DNA from: an uncultured Alphaproteobacteria bacterium
GTDB taxonomy: Bacteria; Pseudomonadota; Alphaproteobacteria; RF32; CAG-239
Assembly: GCA_944392295.1 (NCBI GenBank)
Contig: CALXWE010000012.1
Coordinates: forward strand, 1 to 36,463
DNA length: 36,463 nucleotides
Direction: 5' to 3'
Shown here: in pieces, positions 1 to 7,975 of the stretch
Layout: each line of letters opens with the position of its first letter
Numbering within the stretch: position 1 is the first letter of the stretch
Made by a program: the position numbers and the translations under genes
The notes under the pieces: model-generated
The model's input: only the letters and a program-made list of their open reading frames with translations
What the model was told of the DNA's origin: nothing
Databases searched by the model: none

Positions 1-1
1 T

Positions 2-91
2 ACTTTAGAACAACGTAAAAACAGACCTACATTTAAACCTGAAGTGATCAGAGTTTTGCAGAATAATGCTTTTTTCTCAAAAACTCGATGA
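2..91 (+). CDS. 3' end of a truncated gene, product unknown
   Basis: An open frame enters from the left edge and stops at a TGA at 89-91, leaving 29 residues that end in a basic and polar stretch (ending NAFFSKTR). No family can be named from this fragment. It is listed because it is the longest frame at the edge and is followed by about 390 bases without coding potential. A frame open by chance over 30 codons is quite possible. Confidence 0.3.
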   Translation, partial: TLEQRKNRPTFKPEVIRVLQNNAFFSKTR

Positions 92-482
92 TAATCAGAC
101 TAATAATATAAAATTTCATAAATATCTTGTAAAAATTATATCATATATCTTCATAAACAACCCGTGGACAACCGAATTCGATAAAAGTAATAAAACCTAT
201 ATCAAATAAAACGGTTCTATCCATGGGTTAAAAAATGAGATGTTTAAAATAACTTATTGTCATTGATGTTAAGAGGTGTGTTACGCAAAAAACAGCCATC
301 CATAAGTAAATATAGATAAGGGAAGATTATGTAAGTAACAGAGAAATCGGAAAGAGAATTATTTAGTAAATTGAATAGGGTTAAAACTAAACTCTTTAAC
401 TGCATTAGTAACATAATATGGCTAAAAAAGCCTTTGTCATCTTTATTTCTATAATTTGCTATAAATACAAATTTTTTATGTG
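92..482. other. AT-rich intergenic stretch, nothing recognised
   Basis: About 390 bases of very AT-rich sequence with no convincing ORF, tRNA or repeat. A 4-bp stem (GGCT...AGCC at 420-432) followed by three T is too weak to call a terminator. It separates the left-edge fragment from the 3' end of the leftward gene at 483-2093. Confidence 0.5.
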
Positions 483-2093
483 CTATTGTCTTTGTTGTTG
501 ATTTAAATTTATATTTATTCTGCTGTTTATGATTGTTTGTTCGGCCTGTTTTATGCGATTTTGATATCTTTTAATAACTTCAGCAGGTAATTGAGGTAGG
601 TTTTTATCAGAAAGTTTTGCTGCATTAGTAAATCTTTCTCCAGTCTTATAGTTAAATGCAACATATTCTCCATTTTCTCTATCTACAACAAATTTTGATA
701 TTGGGGTTCCATCTTTTTGTTTTTTTTCAAACACAAAACAATTTTCATGTTCTCCTACTTTTTCTTGTTTAATGGAAATGACGCTATCATTTTCTGTTAT
801 TTCAATTCCATTCCGCATTTCTGCTTTTACGAAAGCTTTATTTAGAGCTGTTCTTTGGTTGTTTTTTATTTGTCTTAATGCATCTTCTGGTAAAGGAGCA
901 AAATTCAAATCCGGATTATTGCTATATATTTTTTCCGGCTTTCCTCCTTGATAAAGATATGTTCCCGTAGATTTATTATATTGCAGACTAAATGTGCGTT
1001 TTTTATCTTTATCAAAACCTTCTATATTTAACAAATTAGGATTCTTGGAATCTATTGAGTAATTGGCATTTTCTGTATTTTTTATCTCTATTAAAGATAT
1101 TTTTGCATCGACAGCTTGAGTAAATGGAACTTTTATGCCTTCTTCTAAAACAGATTGAGTACTTTGTTGTTTATTTTTATTCAAATTAAGATTTATATTT
1201 TTTTGTTGTGGATTTGGATTTTTTAAAACTTTCATACTATCCAAAATGTCTTTATAAATAGTAAATTCACCAAGACTTAATGGGTGATTCTTTGTTGTGT
1301 TATTTAATATATCTGTTAAATAATGTGCCAATCTAGGATATATACCTTTTGCTTCTTCTATTAAATTTTGAATGTCAGCACGACTTTTTTCTGTAGCATA
1401 GTGTAAACCATCTTCTAATTTTTTCCCATCTAAAAGACTATTGCCGTTAGTTCTTACATATGGTTTTATTAATGAAGAGAGTATTTTTTTTTGTTCCTCT
1501 ATTCTTTCATCAGAAGTGTAAATAACTATTGTATCTGGCCTTGAATATGCTTCTCTTTGTGATTCGGCACATTTGTATTGGCAATTATATTCTAAAGCAA
1601 ATTTATCAAGTTTTTCAAATAAATTAGAATTAGGGTCTACATTTAAGATAAAACGATGCAAGTCTTTTTTAGGATTATAGTTCGGAGATGTTTTGTACAC
1701 CCAGCCTGATGCCACCAAACCATCGCCGAGAGAAATTTTTAAACCATTTTCTTTAGCTTTCCAATTTTCAATAAGATTATAATATTCTCTATCCCCCATT
1801 TTCTTTTCATTATCAACATTTCGACGATTTCCATACATTCCTCTTGCCAGAAAAAATAATGAAACTCCCCCATTTTTTCCAGCTTGTTTTTGCAAGTTTT
1901 CTTCTATATTTTTTGCAAAATTTTTTTTCCCTTTTTCATCGATATAGTCAGAAAATAATTCTATTTTTCTTACTAATATTTCTTCTGGAGACAAGTTTAA
2001 ATTGTTTTTCTTTAAAAGATCATCAAACCTATCCAAATAAGCTTCTATTTCCGGGGTGATACCTTTAAATGCGGGGAAATCTTGATAATTCAT
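483..2093 (-). CDS. 536-aa protein with a possible HopA1-like domain (effector-type)
   Basis: This is a soluble 536-aa protein without signal peptide or membrane segment, rich in Asn, Lys and Gln. Residues about 140-250 contain a stretch starting HRFILNV.P, then a Y.RPDT.VIY block and GNSLLDGKKLEDGL. By eye this resembles the HopA1 family (type III effector HopA1 and relatives), where R.YLNV.P, Y.R.D and a later Gly-rich segment recur. The C-terminal half (residues about 330-510) holds two similar units, each with a KQxxG...F..KYxxxG pattern, ending in a Gln/Asn-rich tail. The ATG is supported by AAGGA about 6 bases upstream. It could share a transcript with the two small genes to its right. 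The base composition is AT-richer than the core genes to the right, which fits acquired DNA. The family call is inference; the molecular function is unknown. Confidence 0.55.
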   Translation of the reverse strand: MNYQDFPAFKGITPEIEAYLDRFDDLLKKNNLNLSPEEILVRKIELFSDYIDEKGKKNFAKNIEENLQKQAGKNGGVSLFFLARGMYGNRRNVDNEKKMGDREYYNLIENWKAKENGLKISLGDGLVASGWVYKTSPNYNPKKDLHRFILNVDPNSNLFEKLDKFALEYNCQYKCAESQREAYSRPDTIVIYTSDERIEEQKKILSSLIKPYVRTNGNSLLDGKKLEDGLHYATEKSRADIQNLIEEAKGIYPRLAHYLTDILNNTTKNHPLSLGEFTIYKDILDSMKVLKNPNPQQKNINLNLNKNKQQSTQSVLEEGIKVPFTQAVDAKISLIEIKNTENANYSIDSKNPNLLNIEGFDKDKKRTFSLQYNKSTGTYLYQGGKPEKIYSNNPDLNFAPLPEDALRQIKNNQRTALNKAFVKAEMRNGIEITENDSVISIKQEKVGEHENCFVFEKKQKDGTPISKFVVDRENGEYVAFNYKTGERFTNAAKLSDKNLPQLPAEVIKRYQNRIKQAEQTIINSRININLNQQQRQ

Positions 2094-2199
2094 GGCTTTA
2101 TCCTTATTATTCCATTTGGACTTTTATGATATATATAATAACATATATAATAAAAAAATACAACCCATAAGTTATCATTTAATGTTTTGATATCTGTCA

Positions 2200-2469
2200 T
2201 TAGTTTGCACTTTCAATTAATTTATTTGATATCAAAAACATTTTAAAACGTCTTAAGGCTTGTCTAACTGAAGTATGGCTTCTTTTACCATAACTTGATT
2301 TTTTACCGTTAATTTCATATTGAGGCAAGATAGAAGCAATGTTTTCGGCCAGATGAGACAGAGTATAGCCTTCTTTGCGGCATAATCTTTCAATTCTCCC
2401 TTGATAGTCCAAAGCGGTAGTAGGTCTGTAATTATTATTTAACAACCAATTTTCAAAATCTTTTAACAT
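2200..2469 (-). CDS. Orphan phage-integrase SAM-like (core-binding) domain protein
   Basis: At 89 aa, the protein consists almost only of a helical region resembling the N-terminal core-binding domain of tyrosine recombinases: F..WLL....P.T..DY..RI at the start and a R.ALRRFK.FL motif at the end. The catalytic domain with the R..HxxR...Y residues is absent, and nothing downstream continues it. Its ATG is preceded by TAAGGAG, which also contains the stop codon of the 42-aa gene, so the two are translationally linked. It may be a DNA-binding accessory or regulatory protein of the element, or a remnant of a recombinase. The recombinase-remnant idea is weakened by the intact start, RBS and clean stop. 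Confidence 0.6.
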   Translation of the reverse strand: MLKDFENWLLNNNYRPTTALDYQGRIERLCRKEGYTLSHLAENIASILPQYEINGKKSSYGKRSHTSVRQALRRFKMFLISNKLIESAN

Positions 2470-2480
2470 AGCAAATCTCC

Positions 2481-2609
2481 TTATAAACGAACAATTTCAG
2501 TCATCACAGCGCAACCTCTTGCTTTTTCAGCCGCACAGGCATCCATTGCTGCGGATAAGGACCAATAAATAGTAGGTAACAAGATACCGTTAACTTTAAT
2601 TTGATACAT
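2481..2609 (-). CDS. 42-aa small protein, element-encoded, unknown function
   Basis: This short reading frame runs from an ATG at 2609 to a TAA at 2481-2483. The product begins MYQIKVNGILLPTIYW and ends in AVMTEIVRL. An AAAGGAAA ribosome site lies just upstream, and its stop codon is embedded in the Shine-Dalgarno of the next gene (TAAGGAG). That arrangement argues for real translation coupled to the 89-aa gene. A beta-strand start, a central Ala/Cys-rich helix and a closing beta-strand can be expected from the sequence. No family is recognised. Confidence 0.6.
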   Translation of the reverse strand: MYQIKVNGILLPTIYWSLSAAMDACAAEKARGCAVMTEIVRL

Positions 2610-2623
2610 AGCATTTCCTTTCA

Positions 2624-2653
2624 TAAATAGTTGTTTTATTCACTAACTATTTA
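2624..2653. promoter_or_regulatory. Operator-like inverted repeat between divergent genes
   Basis: A perfect 9-bp inverted repeat (TAAATAGTT ... AACTATTTA) with a 12-base spacer lies between the leftward 42-aa/89-aa genes and the rightward 61-aa gene. It starts 15 bases upstream of the leftward ATG. Position and symmetry fit a binding site for a dimeric regulator acting on one or both directions. No regulator is identified. Confidence 0.45.
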
Positions 2654-2778
2654 AATCATGCCGTGTATTTTCTTTATTGGGAGCCCCTTATTTTCTACTT
2701 TCTGGTAACTTTTTGCTACGATTAAATTTTTTTCGTTTCCTGTTTTACATATTTATTCAATCCCGACATATAATTATT

Positions 2779-2964
2779 ATGACTGATACGTTTAATGAAA
2801 TAAAAGAAGAATTAAAGATTTATTATCCCGATTTTACGGATGATGAATTAACTGAAATGACTAACAAATTAATCCGTTTTTTCTATTTAGGAGCAAAGGC
2901 GGTTTATCATGCAAAGCAATCTGAAAAAACATTAACGGACATCAACGACACCAAATCAACTTGA
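2779..2964 (+). CDS. 61-aa acidic helical protein, unknown
   Basis: This small, predicted helical protein begins MTDTFNEIKEELKIYYPDF and contains DDELTEMTNKLIRFFYLGAKAVYH. The chosen start is the ATG at 2779. The frame is open further upstream to a TTG at 2677, but that extension encodes an atypical hydrophobic stretch and has no ribosome site. The gene sits upstream of the broken serine recombinase, divergent from the 42/89-aa pair, and is followed directly by a good terminator, so it is probably transcribed alone. A regulatory or accessory role in the element is possible but unproven. Confidence 0.55.
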   Translation: MTDTFNEIKEELKIYYPDFTDDELTEMTNKLIRFFYLGAKAVYHAKQSEKTLTDINDTKST

Positions 2965-2972
2965 ATATTCCC

Positions 2973-3008
2973 AACCTCTGTAAATTTCAGCAGAGGTTAT
3001 TTTTTTTA
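2973..3008 (+). terminator. Rho-independent terminator after the 61-aa gene
   Basis: An 8-bp perfect stem AACCTCTG / CAGAGGTT with a 10-base loop is followed by a run of eight T (with one A before it). It lies 9 bases after the stop of the 61-aa gene. Confidence 0.8.
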
Positions 3009-3191
3009 ACTTCGTGACGTTAACGACAATAACTTTTTATAACCTCGTTCCAATTGGGAATTAGGTTAGTCTTTTGAAATATCAGTAATTTGTTAGTAAA
3101 AAAACTGCAAAAAGCTGAAAATAACTGCGTACTTTCCCAAAATAACACGACATAATAACATTATCGGACTAATTTTAAGGAGTAATTTGTT

Positions 3192-4642
3192 ATGTCAAAA
3201 AAGAATAAATATCAAAATATCGCCGATGAAGAATGTAAACAAGCTGTCATTTTTGCGCGAGTTTCATCGGAAGAACAAAAGAAAGGAGCTTCCATTGATG
3301 CACAACTTAAAACGGTTATTGATTATTGTAACAATCACAAATTTAAGATTCTAGATAAATTCTCTATTGTTGAAAGTTCAACGCGAGGTGGGCGTCTAAA
3401 ATTTTATGAAATGCTTGAGTTTATAAAATCTCAAAAACACAAAACCGCTATTGTTGTAAATTGTGTCGATAGATTGCAACGAGGATATAAGGAATGTGTT
3501 GAATTAGACGATTTGCGTAAACAAGGAAGGATTGAGATACATTTTTATAAAGAAGGTTTCTATTTGCATAGAGATAGTAATTCATCTGATATTTTGCGTT
3601 GGGATATGGGAGTTTTATCTGCTAAGATGTATGTTGGTGCTTTAAGAGACAATGTTTTACGCAGTCAGGAATATAAAAGAGAAGCAGGACAATGGCAATC
3701 TTGTGCACCGAATATGCCAAAGGCGGACGAACCTTGCAAGATATTACCAATCTAGCCAGAACCTTAGGATTATCTTCAAAAATGTGTCGTGTAAATAAAA
3801 CAATTAGTCGTGCTCAAGTTCAAAACATACTGAAAAACACTTTTTACATTGGATATTTCACGCAAAAAGGCAAAGTTTATAAACATCCTTATCCTTTATT
3901 TATAGATAAAGAATTGTTTCAACTTGTCCAAGATACAATGGCAGGAAGAAAACGAGCACCAAGTAAATTATATTATGGAGATAAACAATATATTTTTACA
4001 GGTTTAGTCAGATGTGGTTGTTGTGGTAGTTTAATGACTTGTGAAACTAAAGTAAAAGACGATAAACATTCTTACAATTATTTAAAATGTAATAAATTAC
4101 GTTCCAAATGTTCACAAAAACCAATCAATGAAGCAAAAATCTTACAACAGCTTGAAAAAGAATTGTCATTACCTATTAACATTAGTGACACTATGTTAAA
4201 AAATATTAAGGCAGAAGTAAAAAAGCAACTCAAAGCCGAAAATATCAATACAACCAATCTCAAACGAGACATTACCATTAAATTAAATGAGCTTGATGAA
4301 GAAGCAAAAAACTTATTTCGTGGCTATATGAAAGGTAAATGCGATGAAAAAATGTATAATGAATTAAAAACTGAAATTGAAATGGAAAAAGAAAAACTAC
4401 AAAAAGATATGGATAGATACCTTGAGATTGATGCTGAAACTGATGAAATACTAGCAAATATCGCGGAAATAGCAGCAAATGTAGGAAAATTCTTAAAAAG
4501 TCCGATTATTTCTGAAAAAAGAGACATTTTGAAATTAATATTATCGGACTGCAAAACTGAAGGAAAAAATATAGCGTTTTCAATAGTTAAGCCATTCAAT
4601 GAACTACTAAAAACGCCTGAAACTGATAAATGGTGCCGCTAG
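3192..4642 (+). pseudogene. Large serine recombinase, disrupted by internal deletion and frameshift
   Basis: The first part (3192 to about 3710) has the serine-recombinase catalytic domain: AVIFARVSSEEQ with the nucleophilic Ser near residue 25, then a VDRLQR-type block. The frame then changes. The second part (about 3710-4642) continues with YAKGG.TLQDIT, the recombinase domain, a zinc ribbon (CGCCG ... C ... C around 4015-4120) and a long coiled coil. At the junction, CAP is followed immediately by EYAKGG in another frame. Related proteins have about 30 residues (APxGY ... iFe) here, so bases have been lost and not just shifted. A good AAGGAG precedes the ATG. Translation in the first frame would stop at 3755 with 187 aa, leaving the DNA-binding part untranslated. 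The stop codon of the second part lies inside the convergent tRNA-Thr gene. Confidence 0.85.
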
Positions 4643-4705
4643 TAAGAATCGGACTTACGACCCCGTCATTACCAATGACGTGCTCTACCACTGAGCTATA
4701 GCGGC
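4631..4705 (-). tRNA. tRNA-Thr(GGT)
   Basis: A full cloverleaf can be drawn on the minus strand: acceptor GCCGCTA/TAGCGGC, D-stem GCTC/GAGC, anticodon stem CGTCA/TGACG with loop TTGGTAA (anticodon GGT), T-stem GTAAG/CTTAC, discriminator A and an encoded CCA at 4631-4633. The total is 75 bases. The T-loop reads TCCGATT, so position 55 is C instead of the near-universal T. The 3' end overlaps the last codons and stop of the broken serine recombinase on the other strand. This is the geometry expected at the junction of an element integrated into a tRNA 3' end. Confidence 0.95.
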
Positions 4706-4718
4706 ATAATGTGAGCTC

Positions 4719-4747
4719 ACCATACACAAAGCTTTTTTTAAAATCAA
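4719..4747 (-). promoter_or_regulatory. Probable promoter of tRNA-Thr
   Basis: Reading the minus strand, TTGATT and TATGGT are separated by 17 bases, with the -10 ending 13 bases before the tRNA 5' end. A perfect 10-bp palindrome GTGAGCTCAC (4711-4720) overlaps the start-site region. The boxes match consensus only partly. Confidence 0.45.
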
Positions 4748-4887
4748 TACTTTTTTTATATATTTTTACTTTTTTTGCAAAACTTCTTAAATTTTAAGGC
4801 TGTGGATAGTTATTTTGATGTTTAAAATCATTAAGAAATGCCTATAATCAAAAAAGATTATTCTTAAAGCTTTAAGGTGTTGATATC

Positions 4888-6978
4888 ATGAATGCTGTTT
4901 CTGATGAAAATAAAAACTTGCCGGAATTTTTAAAAAATACCGAACTTTCACAATCAAACATATCCGAAAATACCCGCTCAACCGAACCTTCGGCGCTTAA
5001 AAACACATTTTTAGCCGTTAGCATTTTGTGGTTTTTACTGGTATTTGCCTATATTCAATTTGTGCTTGGCTGGGGCGGATTAACGGCGTTGCTCCCCGGA
5101 GAGTTTATGGTGTTCTTGTCGTGGGTATTTATTCCGCTTTGCCTGATTTTATTACTGGTATCAATCATCAAGCGTACAAGTTTAACGGTTAATCAGGCTC
5201 TTATGGTTGAAAAAAGCCTAAAGAAAATACTTTACTCTCAAGATGAAAATGCTCTTTCGGATATTATCACTCAATCATTAAAAGCCGAAATTAAAAATTT
5301 AACCGGGGCTTCCGAACAGCTTTCCAAACAGACTATTGCTCTTAAAGAGGCATTAAGTGTTAAAGCCGAAGAATTTTCCAAAGTCGGTGAAGTTTTGGAA
5401 TCTTGCTTTACGAGCGGGCTTGATAAATTAAGCACGGCCTCGGCTCAGTTGGTTAAAGACTGCCAGTCGGTAGCTGCCGCCGCCGAACAGTCAACCGACA
5501 AGTTTGCCTCCTACAGCTCATCTTTTCAAAATGATGCCAAAAGCTTAAGCGATGAATTAAATCCGCTTATTAATGAAACACTGGCAACTGCCGAACACTT
5601 AAAAAATATTTTGGCTGACGGCAAAAATCAAATAGAACAAACCACAACTTATTTTGAAAATTTTGCCAAACACACTTGCGATGGTGTCGCTGCGGTGGCG
5701 TCAGAGCTGAGTTCTAACGGGGCAAAGCTTGAGAAAACCTTTTTGCAAACAGCCGACAATTGCGAAGAAATTTATAAACGCTTGGATTCTGGCATATCTC
5801 ATATTGAAAACAGCTTAAAAACTCACAAAGAATTAGCGGCTGAACAGTCGGCACTGCTTGATAAAAACTCAAGTTATCTGGATGGTAAACTCGGCGAATA
5901 CGGACGACTAATAAGCCTTGAAGTTGAGGCAATGATAGAACGTTCTTCAACGCTTGATACCAATGTTAAAAATCAACTTCAAACCTTATCATCAGCTCGC
6001 GATAGTCTTGAAAAAGTTTTGGATGGAGCCAACAACAGCTTAGAGCAAAAATCCGCCAAAGCGGTTAAAAACATCTCTAAAATTGTTGAAAACCTGGAAG
6101 CTGAATTATCCAAACTTAACGAGTTTATTAAAAAGACTGAAAACAAAAACGGTGAAATTCAATCTACTGCTGAAAAGATTACGCATAAAATCGGCGATAT
6201 CAGTGCCGATTTAAGCAAACGAGTTGATGAGCTTAAAAACAACGCGGTTGAGGCTATAGATAAATTTAACGAAGTCAGCGGTGAGGTTCAGAAAAATACT
6301 TCCCGCCTGCGTGAGACCGCCGATATAATCGTCACCAAGGGCAAAGAAGGCGCTCTTTCTATGGAAAATCAAAGAGAAAGTATTGTTAAAACGGTTGAAG
6401 CTTTAGATGATGTAAAATCTCGTATTGCTCAAATAAGTCAAGCATTGCAAGTTACAACGGAAAATAGCGAAAGCGCCTTTAACTCATATAAGTCGCAAAT
6501 TGATGATTTCGGAAGTTTGATTAATCGTCAGGTCGAGGTATTAAACGATAGTCGGGTTCATTCCGAAGAACAATTATATACCTTAAAAAGAAAGTATGAA
6601 GAATTAAGTATAGATAATTTTATCGACCAATCGGCCGGATTAATTCAAAATCTTGAAAACATATCCATAGATATCAATCGTATGTTTAACAAAGACGAAG
6701 ATGAACTATGGAAAAAGTTTTACAATGGCGACCATGGTGTATTTGCGCGTTATATTGTTAAAAATCTTAACCGCAAGCAGATTGTCAAAATTCGTGAAGA
6801 ATATGAAAAGAATCAAGATTTCCGGCAAATGGCGGATAAATACATCCGTGATTTTGAAGCCTTAATGGAAGCTGCTCGCAACAGCGAAAGACCTGAGGTA
6901 TTGTTGGCGATGCTGTCAAATACGGATATCGGTAAAATTTATTATGTTATGGCGCGAGCGCTTGACAGATTAAATTAA
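4888..6978 (+). CDS. Two-TM membrane protein with long coiled coil (polarity-factor-like)
   Basis: The 696-aa protein has a polar N-terminus, two membrane segments (about residues 41-60 and 73-94), then some 500 residues of helical heptad-like sequence rich in Ala, Ser, Leu, Lys and Glu. It ends in a compact C-terminal region (about 605-696) containing FYNGDHGVFARY and SNTDIGKIYYVMARAL. The layout resembles alphaproteobacterial membrane coiled-coil proteins such as TipN, and superficially a chemoreceptor without HAMP or signalling hairpin. A role in cell-pole or envelope organisation is inference. The ATG has AAGGTG upstream, and a TATAAT at 4843-4848 (with no good -35) may be its -10. dusB starts 10 bases after its stop, so the two are probably co-transcribed. 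Confidence 0.65.
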   Translation: MNAVSDENKNLPEFLKNTELSQSNISENTRSTEPSALKNTFLAVSILWFLLVFAYIQFVLGWGGLTALLPGEFMVFLSWVFIPLCLILLLVSIIKRTSLTVNQALMVEKSLKKILYSQDENALSDIITQSLKAEIKNLTGASEQLSKQTIALKEALSVKAEEFSKVGEVLESCFTSGLDKLSTASAQLVKDCQSVAAAAEQSTDKFASYSSSFQNDAKSLSDELNPLINETLATAEHLKNILADGKNQIEQTTTYFENFAKHTCDGVAAVASELSSNGAKLEKTFLQTADNCEEIYKRLDSGISHIENSLKTHKELAAEQSALLDKNSSYLDGKLGEYGRLISLEVEAMIERSSTLDTNVKNQLQTLSSARDSLEKVLDGANNSLEQKSAKAVKNISKIVENLEAELSKLNEFIKKTENKNGEIQSTAEKITHKIGDISADLSKRVDELKNNAVEAIDKFNEVSGEVQKNTSRLRETADIIVTKGKEGALSMENQRESIVKTVEALDDVKSRIAQISQALQVTTENSESAFNSYKSQIDDFGSLINRQVEVLNDSRVHSEEQLYTLKRKYEELSIDNFIDQSAGLIQNLENISIDINRMFNKDEDELWKKFYNGDHGVFARYIVKNLNRKQIVKIREEYEKNQDFRQMADKYIRDFEALMEAARNSERPEVLLAMLSNTDIGKIYYVMARALDRLN

Positions 6979-6988
6979 GGTATAGAAG

Positions 6989-7975
6989 ATGTCTGCAAAA
7001 TTTTTGCTTCCTTCGCGAGTTTTTTTAGCACCTATGGCCGGTATTACCGACAAGCCCATGCGTAACATGGTGCATCAAAAAAGCGGCAGTAAAGTTTCTT
7101 TAGTATCGGAAATGGTGGCAATTAATGCATTATCGCGCAAAAATGCCAAGACCTACCGCATTGCGGATGTCAGAGATGAAAAATATCCGGTAATTGTTCA
7201 GCTGGTGGGTTCAGATGCAGCCTTGTTTGCCGATGCGGCGCAGCTTGCAGCAGAATTGGGAGCTTCGGGCATAGATATTAATATGGGCTGTCCTGTGCGC
7301 AAAATTATTTCAAGTGGGTCAGGCTCGGCCTTAATGAAAGATATACAAAAAGCCTCGGAAATAATTAAAGCAACGGTAAATGCAGTCAATTTGCAAGTAA
7401 GCGTAAAGTTCAGAAAAGGCTGGGATGTTGACAGTGTTAATGCCGTTGATTTTGCTAAGATGTGCCAAGACAGCGGAGCCGCGTTTATAACCGTACACGG
7501 TCGTACCCGAGCCCAAGGTTATTCCGGCAAAGCCGACTGGAATATTATTCGTGAGGTCAAAGCGGCGGTTAATATTCCGGTTGTCGGCAACGGCGATGTT
7601 GTGTCGGCACAAAGCGCCAAGCAGATGCTTGAAGAAACAGGAGTTGATGCGGTTATGGTCGGTCGGGCAGCTTTGGGAGCACCTTGGCTTTTGGGTCAAA
7701 TTGCGCAATATCTTGAAAACGGTACATATCAAGATACCGTTTCAATAAGCGATATAAAGCAAACAGTATTAGAACATATTGAGTTGTTGCGCCAATATTA
7801 TGGAACAGAGCTTGCTCTGGCATTATCGCGTAAATATGTGTGTTGGTATTCTAAAAACCTATATGAAGCCAAACGGTTTAGGGAAGAATATATGAAGATT
7901 AACGATTATCAAACGGCGCTTGAGCAAATATGCCGCTATTTTGATTTTAACGAGGAGAAAAGATTATGCGAATAA
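6989..7975 (+). CDS. dusB: tRNA-dihydrouridine synthase (DusB/NifR3 type)
   Basis: This FMN-dependent enzyme reduces uridine to dihydrouridine in the tRNA D-loop. At 328 aa, it is normal length. It has the N-terminal LAPMAGITDKPMR, the active-site INMGCPVRKI (Cys101 as general acid), GSALMKD, the HGRTRAQGYSGKADW block for FMN and substrate contacts, IPVVGNGDV, and VMVGRAALGAPWL near the phosphate site. The last 10 bases overlap the start of trkA. In many alphaproteobacteria this gene (nifR3) heads the ntrBC-ntrYX-trkA cluster; here the ntr genes are missing between dusB and trkA. Confidence 0.93.
   Translation: MSAKFLLPSRVFLAPMAGITDKPMRNMVHQKSGSKVSLVSEMVAINALSRKNAKTYRIADVRDEKYPVIVQLVGSDAALFADAAQLAAELGASGIDINMGCPVRKIISSGSGSALMKDIQKASEIIKATVNAVNLQVSVKFRKGWDVDSVNAVDFAKMCQDSGAAFITVHGRTRAQGYSGKADWNIIREVKAAVNIPVVGNGDVVSAQSAKQMLEETGVDAVMVGRAALGAPWLLGQIAQYLENGTYQDTVSISDIKQTVLEHIELLRQYYGTELALALSRKYVCWYSKNLYEAKRFREEYMKINDYQTALEQICRYFDFNEEKRLCE

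Noticed and set aside
420..436. Terminator left of the 536-aa gene
   Set aside because: The stem is only 4 bp, with three T, too weak to support.
2677..2778. N-terminal extension of the 61-aa protein from a TTG start
   Set aside because: There is no ribosome site and the extension has an odd hydrophobic composition. The frame is better started at the ATG at 2779.
3700..3715. Programmed frameshift in the recombinase
   Set aside because: No slippery heptamer is present, and about 30 residues of conserved sequence are missing, so deletion explains it better.
3692..4642. Second half of the serine recombinase as an independent gene
   Set aside because: It begins mid-domain without a ribosome site, and its first residues are out-of-frame reading of the upstream part. 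It is the continuation of the broken gene.
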